Source: Nitrospinota bacterium
GTDB lineage: Bacteria > Nitrospinota > Nitrospinia > Nitrospinales > VA-1
Assembly (NCBI GenBank): GCA_027619975.1
Contig: JAQCGX010000024.1
Span: 1-52,644 of the forward strand
Direction of reading: 5' to 3'
DNA length: 52,644 nucleotides
The notes below the pieces were generated by a model. That model was not told the origin of the DNA. It did not search any database and saw nothing but the letters and a program-made list of their open reading frames with translations. Of this stretch, positions 7,537 to 17,074 are shown one piece after another. The translations under genes were made by a program, and so were the position numbers. The stretch's first letter is position 1. Every line of letters starts with the position of its first letter.

Positions 7537-9087
7537 TTGCAAAAAATTCTCACCGCCGCAGAAATGCAGGCCATTGATAAATACTCTATTGAAGAGTGCG
7601 GAATCCCCGGAATGATCCTTATGGAAAACGCCGGACGGGGGGCGGTTGATTCTCTAAAATGCAGATTTCCTGATCTCAGCACGAAAAGGGTCATTGTATT
7701 TGCCGGCAAGGGCAACAACGGCGGCGATGGTTTTGTGATGGCCCGACATCTGCTGAATATGGGAACGGAAGTATCGATCCTCCTGCTTGGCAAAATCTCT
7801 GAACTAAAAGGAGATGCAAAGCTCAACGCCGAGATTGCGCATAACATCGGCGTGGAAATCCATGAGGTAAACGCTGGCAATTTCAAATCTTTCGATCACC
7901 GTCTTCGTCATTCCGACCTCATCATCGACGCCATTTTTGGCACCGGACTGACGAAGCCCGCAAGCGGCTTTTTTGAGGAAGTTTTCGGGAGAATAAACCA
8001 ACTGCATAAATTTGTGGTCTCCGTGGATATCCCGTCAGGGGTGGACTCGGATTCCGGCCAGTTGATCGGCCCGCATGTGAAGGCCAATCTGACCCTGGCA
8101 CTGGCAATGTTGAAACGCAGTCATGTGACATTTCCCGCCGTCGGAGTGATGGGAGACATCGAAGTCATCGATATCAGTCTTCCGCAAAAGGCCATTGACG
8201 CTCAACCCCATCCGGTTCAAATGGTCGAGCAGAGTGATATCGCCGCATGGTTTAAAGAACGCCCACGTGACGCCCACAAGGGCGACTTTGGGCATGTGCT
8301 GGTCATTGCCGGTTCGCTTGGAAAAGGTGGAGCGGCAGGCCTCACGGCCCTCGCAGCCCTCCGCGCCGGATGCGGTCTGGTGACCCTGGGCATCCCGGAG
8401 AGCTGTCAGAAAGCCCTGGAGTTTCACCCTTTGGAGGTGATGACCGTTCCCCTGCCGGAGACTCCCAATGGCACACTGGCTGTAAAGGCAAAAAACCTGA
8501 TTTTAGAACACCTCCAGGGGAAATCGGTCCTTGCCATCGGGCCGGGAATTTCTACCGACCCGGAAACCGTCCAGTTGTTGCGTGAGGTCCTTCCCGCCGT
8601 CCAGATCCCTATGGTTCTGGACGCGGATGCGGTGAACTGCCTGGCTTTGGATGGGGGTCTGGAGTTACTGAAAAACTCTGAAGTCATACTAACCCCCCAC
8701 CCCAAGGAGATGTCGCGAATCTCAGGCCTGAGTACCCAGAAAATTCAGGCAAACAGAATCGAAACCGCGTCCCGGTTCGCGCAGGAAAATTCCGTCCATC
8801 TGGTTCTTAAAGGGGCACGCACCATTCTTGCCTTTGCGGATGGATCGGTCTTCATCAACCCCACCGGTAACTCCGGAATGGCGACCGCCGGCTCGGGCGA
8901 TGTTTTGACGGGAATCATTGCGGGTCTCATTGCCCAGGGGTTGGAGGTCCGGCAAGCGGTGTTAGCGGGAACCTATCTTCATGGGCTTGCTGGCGATATA
9001 TTTGCCGAAAAATCGGCTGAGGCCAGTCTGATCGCCGGGGACCTGTTAAATGGCATCCCTGAAAGCCTGAGCCGAGTCCTCTCCTGA
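7537..9087 (+). CDS. nnr: Bifunctional NAD(P)H-hydrate epimerase / ADP-dependent NAD(P)H-hydrate dehydratase
   Basis: This 516-residue enzyme repairs hydrated NAD(P)H. The N-terminal YjeF domain (about 1-215) epimerises the R form to the S form and carries the GNNGGDGFVMAR loop near residue 56 and VDIPSGVDSDSG. The C-terminal ribokinase-like domain (about 225-516) dehydrates the S form at the cost of ADP and shows KGDFGHVLVIAGS, LDADAVN, LTPHPKEMSR, LKGARTI and the anion-hole motif GNSGMATAGSGDVLTG. It starts with TTG at 7537, preceded by GGAGA at good spacing. It is followed 17 bp later by tsaE, the same neighbour pair as in many bacteria. Confidence 0.96.
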   Translation: MQKILTAAEMQAIDKYSIEECGIPGMILMENAGRGAVDSLKCRFPDLSTKRVIVFAGKGNNGGDGFVMARHLLNMGTEVSILLLGKISELKGDAKLNAEIAHNIGVEIHEVNAGNFKSFDHRLRHSDLIIDAIFGTGLTKPASGFFEEVFGRINQLHKFVVSVDIPSGVDSDSGQLIGPHVKANLTLALAMLKRSHVTFPAVGVMGDIEVIDISLPQKAIDAQPHPVQMVEQSDIAAWFKERPRDAHKGDFGHVLVIAGSLGKGGAAGLTALAALRAGCGLVTLGIPESCQKALEFHPLEVMTVPLPETPNGTLAVKAKNLILEHLQGKSVLAIGPGISTDPETVQLLREVLPAVQIPMVLDADAVNCLALDGGLELLKNSEVILTPHPKEMSRISGLSTQKIQANRIETASRFAQENSVHLVLKGARTILAFADGSVFINPTGNSGMATAGSGDVLTGIIAGLIAQGLEVRQAVLAGTYLHGLAGDIFAEKSAEASLIAGDLLNGIPESLSRVLS

Positions 9088-9104
9088 AACTAAAATTTAC
9101 TAAT

Positions 9105-9590
9105 ATGACCATCCTGACGACGAATACCCGCGAAGAAACCCTGAGTTTGGGAGAAAAACTCGGCAAATGCCTGAAACCCGGCGATATTGTTCTGTTATTT
9201 GGAGATCTGGGCGCTGGAAAAACCACCCTCACACAGGGAATTTGCTATGGATTGGGTCTTCCCAGAGGAGAGTACATCCGCAGCCCCACATTCACCCTGA
9301 TTAACGAATATCAGGGGAAATTCCCTATCTACCATATAGATCTTTACAGAATGGAAACTCAGGAGGAAATCGAAGCCCTGGGGCTGGAAGAAGTCCTTTT
9401 TGATAAAGGAGTCGCCATTCTGGAATGGGCTGAAAAACTGCTTTCTCCTGAAGATGGCCAGACCCTGGGCCTCGGAATCCAGGGCAGGGTCGAAGTTCGC
9501 CTTTCCTATATAAATGAAAATAAACGATCTTTCTCCATTGAGCCGATAGATTTGGACACCCGAACATTCCCGGTTTTTTCTTTACAATGA
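9105..9590 (+). CDS. tsaE: tRNA threonylcarbamoyladenosine biosynthesis ATPase TsaE
   Basis: This 161-residue P-loop ATPase is needed with TsaB and TsaD to form t6A37 in tRNAs that read ANN codons. The Walker A motif GDLGAGKTT is at 33-41. It is followed by the family signatures SPTFTLINEY, IYHIDLYRM and ILEWAEKL. Length is normal for the family (about 150-160). It lies directly after nnr on the same strand, probably in one transcript. No other t6A gene is in the window. Confidence 0.95.
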   Translation: MTILTTNTREETLSLGEKLGKCLKPGDIVLLFGDLGAGKTTLTQGICYGLGLPRGEYIRSPTFTLINEYQGKFPIYHIDLYRMETQEEIEALGLEEVLFDKGVAILEWAEKLLSPEDGQTLGLGIQGRVEVRLSYINENKRSFSIEPIDLDTRTFPVFSLQ

Positions 9591-9616
9591 CGAAACAATA
9601 TGTCATTATTTTAGCC

Positions 9617-9632
9617 TTGGTATGCCATTTGC
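9617..9632 (+). promoter_or_regulatory. Weak sigma-54-like promoter before lptC
   Basis: TTGGTAT at 9617-9623 and TTGC at 9629-9632 place the GG and GC doublets at the -24/-12 spacing, but the -24 element matches TGGCAC only partly. It lies 35 bases before the lptC start, in a cluster that includes rpoN. Confidence 0.3.
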
Positions 9633-9666
9633 ATATTTCTCTAATTAATTAATTTTACATTGATTA

Positions 9667-10089
9667 ATGGTCGATAAGGTTCGTAAAATACTCTTGATCC
9701 TGACCCTTGGCATCCTGGGATTGTCCTGTTATCATATTTTTTTTAAAAGCCAGATTACTGTTGAGGATGTTGTCCTCAAAGCTTTGGATACGGGAGTTGA
9801 TATCGAGATAGAGAATTTTGAGGTCGTCCATGAACCTAAAGATGGAAAGAAATGGGAATTAAAGGCCGACCTTGCCCAAATCAACCAGGAAAAAGATTTA
9901 ACCCTGCTGACCAACGTGGAATTAAAAATAATACAGGGCGATAAACAGGAGTTTTGGGTGGTTGCCGATTCAGGAAGTATCCAAAATGGAAGTAAAGATA
10001 TTCTTCTGGACGGAAATGTAAAAATGATTGGTGCATCCCAAATGGTACAAGAACGAGTCGGCAAAGAAAAAACACAACCTGACAAATAA
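9667..10089 (+). CDS. lptC: LPS export protein LptC
   Basis: The product has 140 residues with one N-terminal transmembrane segment (about 7-26) and a periplasmic beta-jellyroll domain. It contains IEIENFEVVHEPKDGKKWEL, LLTNVELKII, GSIQNGSKDILLDGNVKM. LptC docks on the LptB2FG extractor and hands lipopolysaccharide to LptA. Sequence conservation in this family is low; the call rests on the topology, the beta-strand repeats and the lptC-lptA-lptB order. It overlaps none of the true lptA coding sequence. The start lacks a good ribosome site. Confidence 0.85.
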   Translation: MVDKVRKILLILTLGILGLSCYHIFFKSQITVEDVVLKALDTGVDIEIENFEVVHEPKDGKKWELKADLAQINQEKDLTLLTNVELKIIQGDKQEFWVVADSGSIQNGSKDILLDGNVKMIGASQMVQERVGKEKTQPDK

Positions 10090-10105
10090 CTTTCTCTTTC
10101 CAAAT

Positions 10106-10699
10106 ATGGCAGATTTTAAACAAAGCCTTTTTATAACCGTCATTTTCCTGATTCTGTGTTTCGTGGCCCCGGATTTCGCTCTTTCGCAAGGGATCATCAA
10201 GAGCAATAAGGCCGCCAACAAGGACAAACCCATTGAAATTACGGCAGAAAGAATGCGTTCCGAGGATGGCGGAGTAAAAATCGTTTTTTCCGGAAATGTT
10301 ATTGGGATTTGGGGGGATTTGACCATCAATTCAGATATTCTTGAAATTTATAACTCGGGCGAAGAAAAAAAGGAAACCGATGAAATAGTGGCGATCGGCA
10401 ATGTCATCATCACCCGGGATAATAAAAAAGCGAAGGGAGACCGCGCGGTTTACCTGGACAAATTGCAGAAAATTATTCTGACAGGAAATCCCACCGCGAC
10501 CGCCTGGGAAGATAAAAATATCATTCAGGGGAAGGAAATGATTTTTTTACTGGATAAGGACAGGTTCGTCGTCAACGACCGAGTTCGCATGAAACTGTTC
10601 CCGGAAAAAAAAACAGACAAAGACGATAATACAGCGGCCCAGGGTAGTAAAAAAAAAGTCTGGGTAGACGCTAAAAACAACTCCCCATCAGGAAATTAA
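10106..10699 (+). CDS. lptA: Periplasmic LPS bridge protein LptA
   Basis: The product has 197 residues from the ATG at 10106, which gives a clean signal peptide (MADFKQSLF then a hydrophobic core, cleavage near ALSQG). The frame also extends upstream to 10028 over lptC, but that would bury the signal peptide. The OstA-like jellyroll domain contains PIEITAERMRSEDGGVKIVFSGNV, GNVIITRDNKKAKGDRAVY and a repeating beta-strand pattern. LptA polymerises between LptC and LptD to carry lipopolysaccharide across the periplasm. The C-terminus is charged and probably flexible. Confidence 0.9.
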   Translation: MADFKQSLFITVIFLILCFVAPDFALSQGIIKSNKAANKDKPIEITAERMRSEDGGVKIVFSGNVIGIWGDLTINSDILEIYNSGEEKKETDEIVAIGNVIITRDNKKAKGDRAVYLDKLQKIILTGNPTATAWEDKNIIQGKEMIFLLDKDRFVVNDRVRMKLFPEKKTDKDDNTAAQGSKKKVWVDAKNNSPSGN

Positions 10700-10708
10700 A
10701 AGTTAAAC

Positions 10709-11431
10709 GTGGATGGTTTAAGAGCAATAAAATTAGTCAAGTCGTTTCGTAAACGCCAGGTTGTCAGAGAGGTCACGATCAATGTCAAACGGGGAGAAAC
10801 CGTTGGCTTGCTTGGTCCCAACGGAGCGGGAAAGACCACAACGTTTTACATGGTCGTGGGGCTCACCCGGCCCGAGAGTGGGCAGGTTCTACTGAATAAT
10901 GAGGACGTGACTAATTTCCCTATGCACCTCAGAGCCATGAAAGGGATGAGTTACCTGCCTCAGGAAGCTTCTGTTTTTCGAAAACTGACAGTGGAAGAAA
11001 ATATTATTGCGGTCCTGGAAACTCAGAATCTGTCTAGTTTTGAGAGAAAAAAGCAGGCTCGGTCCTTGCTCCGGGAGCTCAATATTCTTCATATTAAAGA
11101 CTCGATGGCTTACACCCTTTCAGGAGGAGAGCGCAGGAGAGTGGAAATCAGCCGGGCCTTGGCAACCTCGCCTACTTTCATCCTGCTGGACGAACCTTTT
11201 GCGGGGATTGATCCCATTGCGGTGGCGGATATTCAATCGATTATTTCCCACTTGAAGGACAGGGGAATTGGGGTCCTTATCACGGACCACAACGTCCGTG
11301 AAACATTAAGCATTACTGACAGGGCCTATGTGATTAATGAAGGTGAAATTATCTGTTCAGGATTGCCTTCCGAAGTGGCACAGGATGAAAAAGTGAAACG
11401 AATCTATCTGGGAAATCAATTTTCTTTTTAG
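10709..11431 (+). CDS. lptB: LPS export ABC ATPase LptB
   Basis: This 240-residue ATP-binding subunit powers lipopolysaccharide extraction from the inner membrane. Walker [10 protein letters not shown] is at 36-44, the Q-loop is in YLPQEASVF, the ABC signature is LSGGERRR, and Walker B plus catalytic Glu is [13 protein letters not shown], with the H-loop in [10 protein letters not shown]. It starts with GTG 9 bp after lptA and is followed by rpoN after 15 bp, the classical lptB-rpoN arrangement. The partner permease may be the LptF/G-like gene at 44219. Confidence 0.97.
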   Translation: MDGLRAIKLVKSFRKRQVVREVTINVKRGETVGLLGPNGAGKTTTFYMVVGLTRPESGQVLLNNEDVTNFPMHLRAMKGMSYLPQEASVFRKLTVEENIIAVLETQNLSSFERKKQARSLLRELNILHIKDSMAYTLSGGERRRVEISRALATSPTFILLDEPFAGIDPIAVADIQSIISHLKDRGIGVLITDHNVRETLSITDRAYVINEGEIICSGLPSEVAQDEKVKRIYLGNQFSF

Positions 11432-11446
11432 GACGGAGCTGATTGT

Positions 11447-12883
11447 ATGGCAATGGAATTACGACTGAATATGAAGTTGAGCCAGAAGCTGGTAATGACT
11501 CCCATGCTTCAACAGGCCATCAAGTTACTGCCACTCGCCCGAATGGAACTTGCTCAACTTGTAAGACAGGAAATAACCGATAATCCGGTTTTGGAAGAAA
11601 TTCAGGAAGAGGAAGAGGATTTCAAATCCGAATCTGAATCCGAAGAAAAATCACCCCAAAGCGAATCCACTGATGATTTTGATGGACCGATAAGCGACAA
11701 TTCTCCCGCCGATCCAGAAGTGGACTGGGAAAGTTTCTTTCAGAATAATATCGATCGGGGAAGTTCCATCGAAAGCTATTCGGAAATGCCCCCGATTGAA
11801 GCCACTTATAAAAAAGACCCCTCTCTACACGATCACCTGCAATGGCAACTCGACCTCACGGCAAACTCGGAGCAGGACAATTTTATCGGTCAATGCATCA
11901 TCGGTAATATTCAAAACGATGGATATCTCTGTGCCGACCTGGAAGAAATTTCCGGAATTGCTCAAGTTTCTGAAGATGAGGTGCTCCGGGTTTTAAAATT
12001 TATCCAGGGGTTTGAACCAACAGGCGTAGGCGCACGGGGGTTGAAAGAATGTTTAATGATTCAGGCTCAGGCACTGCCCGAAAGAAATCCGCTGATGGAA
12101 ACCCTGATCGACTCTTATTTGGAACGACTGGAGGAACGGAATTTCCATAAAATTGCATCCGAGCTCAAGATCAATGTTGAGAAAATTTTAGAAACCGTAA
12201 AACTAATTCGTGAGTTTTCCCCAAAACCCGGATCGCTTTACAACAGTGAAGGCATCGATTATGTCACCCCCGATTTGACGGTGGTAAAAACCGAAGAGGG
12301 ATACGACATCGCTTTGAATGATGAAGGGGTTCCCAGGCTCCGCATCAATCCATTTTATCAAAATCTGCTGAACATGACCAATGAAGGGCAGACAAAAGAA
12401 TACCTTGAAAACAAATACCGCTCTGCATTATGGCTGATTAAAAGCATTGATCAGCGACGGCAAACAATTTATAAAGTAGGCAAAAGCATCATAAAACTAC
12501 AGATGGAATTCCTCGACCGCGGGTTGACCTATTTAAAGCCAATGGTCTTGAAAGATGTCGCTAAGGATATCGAAATGCACGAATCCACTGTGAGCCGGAT
12601 AACCACCAATAAATATATCGATACCCCTCAAGGAATATTTGAGCTTAAATTCTTTTTCCATAGCGGCATAAAATCCTATATGGGGAGCAACCTTTCCTCG
12701 GTCCGGGTTAGAAATATGATCAAGGATGTGGTTGCCAGCGAAGATCCTAAAAAGCCGCTGACAGATGACGAGATGGTACAGGCTCTGATGCGGAAAAATG
12801 CTAAAATCGCTAGAAGGACCATTACTAAATATCGAAAAGAACTAAATATTCCTCCGGCCAGTAAAAGAAAAAAAATATTTTGA
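11447..12883 (+). CDS. rpoN: RNA polymerase sigma-54 factor
   Basis: This 478-residue alternative sigma factor recognises -24/-12 promoters and needs an AAA+ activator. Region I is Gln/Leu-rich (KLSQKLVMTPMLQQAIKLL, residues 10-28). Region II is very acidic (about 50-110, EEIQEEEEDF and similar). The core-binding domain and helix-turn-helix follow (MHESTVSRITTNKYI). The RpoN box ARRTITKYR lies near the C-terminus. All regions are intact. At least two strong -24/-12 sites occur in this window (38216 and 43106). Confidence 0.98.
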   Translation: MAMELRLNMKLSQKLVMTPMLQQAIKLLPLARMELAQLVRQEITDNPVLEEIQEEEEDFKSESESEEKSPQSESTDDFDGPISDNSPADPEVDWESFFQNNIDRGSSIESYSEMPPIEATYKKDPSLHDHLQWQLDLTANSEQDNFIGQCIIGNIQNDGYLCADLEEISGIAQVSEDEVLRVLKFIQGFEPTGVGARGLKECLMIQAQALPERNPLMETLIDSYLERLEERNFHKIASELKINVEKILETVKLIREFSPKPGSLYNSEGIDYVTPDLTVVKTEEGYDIALNDEGVPRLRINPFYQNLLNMTNEGQTKEYLENKYRSALWLIKSIDQRRQTIYKVGKSIIKLQMEFLDRGLTYLKPMVLKDVAKDIEMHESTVSRITTNKYIDTPQGIFELKFFFHSGIKSYMGSNLSSVRVRNMIKDVVASEDPKKPLTDDEMVQALMRKNAKIARRTITKYRKELNIPPASKRKKIF

Positions 12884-12980
12884 CTCTACGGCTTTTCCCT
12901 GCTTAAATCCTCACTACCACCTGAATTTATAAGTGGCCCTGGCTAAAAGTTTTGAATTTTCGTTGCTCAGGAGATAACTA

Positions 12981-13310
12981 ATGAAGTTGACTGTTACTGG
13001 TAGAAATATTGAAATAACCGATGCTATTCATAACCACCTGGATAGCAAGATGCAAAAAACCATCCAGGAGTTAGGTGAAAAAGCCGATGTTCATGTCGCT
13101 CTTTCCGTTGAAAAACGTCGCCACTTTGCTGAAATCACAGTAAAAACAAAAGGCTTTACCGTTCATGGAGAAGATGAAACCACTGACCTTTATGTCGCCA
13201 TGGATAATGCTTTAACGAAAATTGAAAAACAGTTAAGAAAGCATAAAGATCGAGCCAAGGATTTGGCTATCAAGCAAGCCGCAGCCGTAAAAAATAAAAT
13301 ACTGGAATAA
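12981..13310 (+). CDS. hpf: Ribosome hibernation promoting factor (short form)
   Basis: This 109-residue protein has the beta-alpha-beta-beta-beta-alpha fold of the HPF/YfiA family (MKLTVTGRNIEITDAIHNHLDSK; KTKGFTVHGEDETTDLYVAMDNALTKIEKQLRKHKDR). It binds the 30S decoding region and stabilises idle ribosomes. The short length, without the dimerising C-terminal domain, is the proteobacterial type. A good AGGAG ribosome site precedes it. It lies between rpoN and ptsN, the conserved neighbourhood for this gene. Confidence 0.95.
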   Translation: MKLTVTGRNIEITDAIHNHLDSKMQKTIQELGEKADVHVALSVEKRRHFAEITVKTKGFTVHGEDETTDLYVAMDNALTKIEKQLRKHKDRAKDLAIKQAAAVKNKILE

Positions 13311-13355
13311 ACCGGCCTTCTTAAACATTCACCCGTTAGAATATAAAAGACTTCT

Positions 13356-13820
13356 ATGAAGATCAGCGAGATTCTGGGGCAGGATTTCATCATTGCCGAT
13401 TTATCGGGAAAAGACAAACAGAGCATTCTTACAGAGTTGACCAATTTCCTCGAAACAAATGGAACTATTAAAAATAAGGATGCCCTTTACGAAGCTCTTG
13501 TAGAACGAGAAAAACTGGGCAGTACGGGAATTGGTGAAAACGTTGCCATTCCACATGCAAAATCTGAAGAAGTTGAGCAGATACTCACCCTGTTTGGCAG
13601 GTCCGTTGAGGGGATTGATTTTGATTCTCTGGACAAAAGACCGGTTCACTTTGTCTGCCTGGTTGTTGCCCCTACCAACTCCACGGGGCATCATTTGAAA
13701 GCATTGGCGCGAATTTCCCGACTCCTTAAAAACCAGAATCTGCGCGAAGGAATTTTGAAAGCCCAAAATAAAGATGAAATCTATTCCATTCTTTTGGATG
13801 AGGATTCAAAGTTTATATGA
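13356..13820 (+). CDS. ptsN: Nitrogen-type PTS EIIA protein
   Basis: This 154-residue phosphoacceptor of the regulatory (non-transporting) PTS has its active-site histidine at residue 67 in NVAIPHAKSE. The fold elements EALVEREKLGSTGIGENV and HLKALARISRLLKN are typical EIIA-Ntr. It signals nitrogen and potassium status by its phosphorylation state. It sits between hpf and ptsI. No ptsH (HPr), hprK or rapZ gene is visible nearby, so the carrier between EI and this protein must be encoded elsewhere. Confidence 0.95.
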   Translation: MKISEILGQDFIIADLSGKDKQSILTELTNFLETNGTIKNKDALYEALVEREKLGSTGIGENVAIPHAKSEEVEQILTLFGRSVEGIDFDSLDKRPVHFVCLVVAPTNSTGHHLKALARISRLLKNQNLREGILKAQNKDEIYSILLDEDSKFI

Positions 13821-13883
13821 TCTTTTGGTATCTTCCATAAAAATCAAATCTCACTTAACCAGCCAATTTTAAAGGTATCTTAC

Positions 13884-15677
13884 GTGCTCAAAGGAATTGC
13901 ATTATCCAAGGGTGTTGCCATTGGCAAGGCGTATCTTCTGGATAGTTCCAAGTTCTGCATCCTCAAACAAAAGTTGGACTCAGATGAGGTGGAAGCAGAA
14001 GTCAAGCGATTCCGGCAGGCGATTGAACTGTCCAAACAACAAATGCAGGAGATCAAACAACGCGCCAGCAAAGTTGCAGACAAATATGCGGTTATCCTGG
14101 ATACTTACTCTCTGTTGCTGGAAGACGAGGTCATTGTCAATGACACCATCGAAAATATAAAAGTTAACAAGTTAAATGCGGAGTGGGCATTAACCGAGAC
14201 CCTTTCCAAGTTCACCAAACTCTTCAATAACATCAACGACGATTACCTGAAAGGCAAAAAGGACGATCTCGACCTTGTCGTCCATGGGATCATCCGTAAT
14301 CTGATCGGCCACAGCCAGGAAAAACTTTCGGAAATTGATGAACCTGTCATCCTGATTTCCCACACTTTAAGCCCATCCGATACCATTGCCATGCCCAAAA
14401 ACCTGGTATTGGGAATGGCCACTGAAGTGGGCGGAAAAACTTCCCACGTAGCAATTTTCGCTTCCGCTTTGGGAATCCCTCTGGTAGGAGGCATCAGGAA
14501 TTTGACTGGCCGGGTCAACTCAGGCGATCAAATAATAGTCGATGGGATCGACGGGAGCGTCATCGTCAATCCGTCAGAAAAACAACTCAGGAACTATCAG
14601 AAAAAGCAGGGGAATTACCGGCATTACGAGCAAACGCTGCTGAAAAATATTCACGAACCGGCTCGAACTCTGGATGACGTTCCCATCAAACTCATGGCCA
14701 ATATTGAGTCGCCGGAAGACGTAAAATCCTTAAGAAAATACGGTGCTGAAGGGGTCGGACTTTACAGGACGGAGTTTCTCTACCTGATGGCGAAAACGCT
14801 CCCCACCGAGAACGACCTCTACGAAAATTTCAAAAAGGTGGCACAGGAGATCGCCCCGCAACCAGTGGTCATTCGGACCCTGGATATCGGCATGGACAAA
14901 CAACTCGTGGTTATGAACGGGGACCCCGAAAACAACCCTGCATTGGGATTGCGGGGAATTCGCATGTCGCTTTCCAACCCGGAAATATTCATGCGCCAGT
15001 TAAAAGCCATCCTGCGGGCGAGTCTTTATGGAAATGTTAAGATCCTTTTTCCCATGATATCCTCTGTGGATGAATTCATTGAAGCAAAAGAGCTTCTGGA
15101 AATTGCAAAGCATGACCTGCAAAAAAAACAAATCCCTTTCAATGAGGATATCCCCGTCGGAGCCATGGTGGAAACACCAGCCGCAGCTATTTGTGTCGAG
15201 CACCTGCTGAAAGAGGCTGATTTTATCAGCGTCGGGACCAATGACCTGATTCAATACCTGCTCGCTGTGGATCGAACCAATGAAAATGTAGCGCAATTGT
15301 ATCAGCCCTTTCATCCATCCGTTCTTAAAACTTTGAAAGGTATTTTTGAAGCCGGAAAAAATTCCGGGAAAGAGTTCTCCGTTTGTGGAGAACTGGGGGG
15401 AGACCCGCTGGCCACCGCTGTCCTGTTAGGTTTGGGAAATCATCAGGAGTTGAGTATGGAACCCCATTCCATTCCCAAGGTAAAAAAAATAATCCGAAAA
15501 ATAACTCTGGAAGAAGCCAGGCAGATGGCGAATCATGTTTTAAGCCTCTCTTCCACGGAAGAAATCAACCGTTTCATATTGAAGGAAATGCAATCGAGAT
15601 TTCCTTCTGATTTTGACCGGGATCTATCTTTTGCGGAAAAACTGATCCCTACCGTGAAAAATACAAACTCAATTTAA
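13884..15677 (+). CDS. ptsI: Phosphoenolpyruvate-protein phosphotransferase (enzyme I)
   Basis: This 597-residue enzyme I moves phosphate from phosphoenolpyruvate to HPr. The phosphohistidine is near residue 188 in GGKTSHVAIFASALGIP. The PEP-binding TIM barrel includes GLYRTEFLYL, RTLDIGMDKQ, NPALGLRGIRMSL, the FPMIS segment, GAMVETPAAA, FISVGTNDLIQYLLAVDR and the catalytic cysteine in SVCGELGGDP. There is no GAF domain, so it is PtsI rather than PtsP. It starts with GTG, preceded by AGGT at proper distance. With ptsN it suggests a regulatory PTS; no sugar permease is present here. Confidence 0.96.
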   Translation: MLKGIALSKGVAIGKAYLLDSSKFCILKQKLDSDEVEAEVKRFRQAIELSKQQMQEIKQRASKVADKYAVILDTYSLLLEDEVIVNDTIENIKVNKLNAEWALTETLSKFTKLFNNINDDYLKGKKDDLDLVVHGIIRNLIGHSQEKLSEIDEPVILISHTLSPSDTIAMPKNLVLGMATEVGGKTSHVAIFASALGIPLVGGIRNLTGRVNSGDQIIVDGIDGSVIVNPSEKQLRNYQKKQGNYRHYEQTLLKNIHEPARTLDDVPIKLMANIESPEDVKSLRKYGAEGVGLYRTEFLYLMAKTLPTENDLYENFKKVAQEIAPQPVVIRTLDIGMDKQLVVMNGDPENNPALGLRGIRMSLSNPEIFMRQLKAILRASLYGNVKILFPMISSVDEFIEAKELLEIAKHDLQKKQIPFNEDIPVGAMVETPAAAICVEHLLKEADFISVGTNDLIQYLLAVDRTNENVAQLYQPFHPSVLKTLKGIFEAGKNSGKEFSVCGELGGDPLATAVLLGLGNHQELSMEPHSIPKVKKIIRKITLEEARQMANHVLSLSSTEEINRFILKEMQSRFPSDFDRDLSFAEKLIPTVKNTNSI

Positions 15678-15747
15678 ATCATATGCTGACTTTCCTTACC
15701 AAAACCCCCATCATAATTCCAGGACCATCTAACTCAGAGGACAAAAA

Positions 15748-16908
15748 ATGAACTTAGGCAATTTTCTTTTTACATCCGAATCGGTTTCCGAGGGCCACCC
15801 GGACAAAGTCGCTGACCAGATTTCCGATTCCATTTTAGATGCAATTCTTGAAAAGGATTCCAAAGCCAGGGTTGCCTGCGAAACTATGGTCACCACGGGA
15901 TTTGCCGTCGTTGCCGGAGAAATTACCACCGATTGCTACATAGAGGTTCCTCAAATTGTCCGCAATACCATCAAAGACATTGGCTACAGCCATTCGGATA
16001 TGGGATTCGACTTTGAAACCTGCGGGGTTCTGGTGTCGTTTGACCAACAATCCAGAGATATTGCTCAGGGAGTCAACGACGACAAACACGAGCAGGGAGC
16101 GGGCGACCAGGGAATGATGTTCGGATATGCTACCAATGAAACCAAAGAATTGATGCCAATGCCCATCATGTATGCGCATAAACTGGTTAGAAAACTGGCT
16201 GAATTAAGAAAAAATGGAGTTCTCCCCTATCTCCGGCCAGACAGCAAGTCTCAGGTCTCCGTCCGCTACGAGAATCACAAACCTGTCGCCATTGAAACCG
16301 TTGTCATCTCGACCCAGCACACCCCCGAGACTAAAAATAAACAAATGCGTGCTGAGATCACAGAGCAGGTCATCAATAAAGTCATACCGGAAAAATATCG
16401 GGCCAAAAAGATGAAGATCCACATCAACCCGACAGGCCGGTTCGTGGTTGGTGGTCCTCATGGGGATTGCGGCTTGACCGGAAGAAAAATAATCGTCGAC
16501 ACCTACGGTGGGTTTTCACGTCATGGCGGCGGCGCCTTTTCCGGAAAAGACCCGTCCAAAGTGGATCGGTCCGCGGCTTATATGGCCCGCTACATTGCAA
16601 AGAATCTGGTTGCCGCTAAAATCGCCGATCGGTGTGAAGTCCAGCTCGCCTACGCCATTGGAGTGGCCGACCCGGTATCCATTTACGTGGAAACTTTCGG
16701 AACTTGTAAAGTCAATCCCGAAATTCTGGAGGATTTGATCCGCTCTCACTTTCTTCTCAAACCTGCAGGGATTGTCAAATCTTTGGATTTGATGAAACCT
16801 CGATACAAAAAGACCGCCGCCTATGGCCATTTTGGACGCACGGAAAAGGAGTTTACCTGGGAGCAAACAGATAAAGCCAAGGCATTGGCAAAAGATGCGG
16901 GGCTGTAA
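15748..16908 (+). CDS. metK: S-adenosylmethionine synthetase
   Basis: This 386-residue enzyme forms SAM from methionine and ATP. Signatures include [20 protein letters not shown] at the N-terminus, [12 protein letters not shown], and the P-loop-like [19 protein letters not shown]. The C-terminal [13 protein letters not shown] is normal. A GAGGA ribosome site lies 7 bases before the ATG. The 70-bp gap to ptsI is too short for a SAM riboswitch. No methionine-cycle partner (ahcY, metF) is adjacent. Confidence 0.98.
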   Translation: MNLGNFLFTSESVSEGHPDKVADQISDSILDAILEKDSKARVACETMVTTGFAVVAGEITTDCYIEVPQIVRNTIKDIGYSHSDMGFDFETCGVLVSFDQQSRDIAQGVNDDKHEQGAGDQGMMFGYATNETKELMPMPIMYAHKLVRKLAELRKNGVLPYLRPDSKSQVSVRYENHKPVAIETVVISTQHTPETKNKQMRAEITEQVINKVIPEKYRAKKMKIHINPTGRFVVGGPHGDCGLTGRKIIVDTYGGFSRHGGGAFSGKDPSKVDRSAAYMARYIAKNLVAAKIADRCEVQLAYAIGVADPVSIYVETFGTCKVNPEILEDLIRSHFLLKPAGIVKSLDLMKPRYKKTAAYGHFGRTEKEFTWEQTDKAKALAKDAGL

Positions 16909-16937
16909 ACACCCTCTGGCCTGGGACTCATTAATCG

Positions 16938-16961
16938 ATTCCGGCCTCAGGGCCGGAGTCA
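16938..16961. terminator. Strong hairpin after metK without T-run
   Basis: A 10-bp stem starting GATTCCGGCC (16938-16947) closes with its near-complement (16952-16961) around a TCAG loop. There is no T-tract, so it may be an RNA-processing or stabilising structure rather than a full intrinsic terminator. Confidence 0.4.
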
Positions 16962-16996
16962 CCCTGCCCTTCTCAGTTTCCCTTGTGAGGAAAAAA

Positions 16997-17074
16997 ATGG
17001 ATTGCTCCACCATCGAATGTTCCCGGACTAAACTGATTGAGGATTATGAGGAATCAGGGCTGGCAATTTATTAA
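16997..17074 (+). CDS. Possible 25-residue small protein
   Basis: The ATG at 16997 is preceded by GTGAGG at six bases. It opens MDCSTIECSRTK and is acidic, with two Cys and an aromatic end. It lies after the metK hairpin and overlaps the 3' end of the opposing methyltransferase gene by four bases. The only support is the ribosome site; chance is quite possible. Confidence 0.2.
   Translation: MDCSTIECSRTKLIEDYEESGLAIY

Noticed and set aside
15678-15747. SAM riboswitch upstream of metK
   Set aside because: Only 70 bp are available and no recognisable aptamer helices are visible.
16516-17013. 165-residue frame antisense to metK
   Set aside because: Overlaps the conserved metK coding region and shows no family features.
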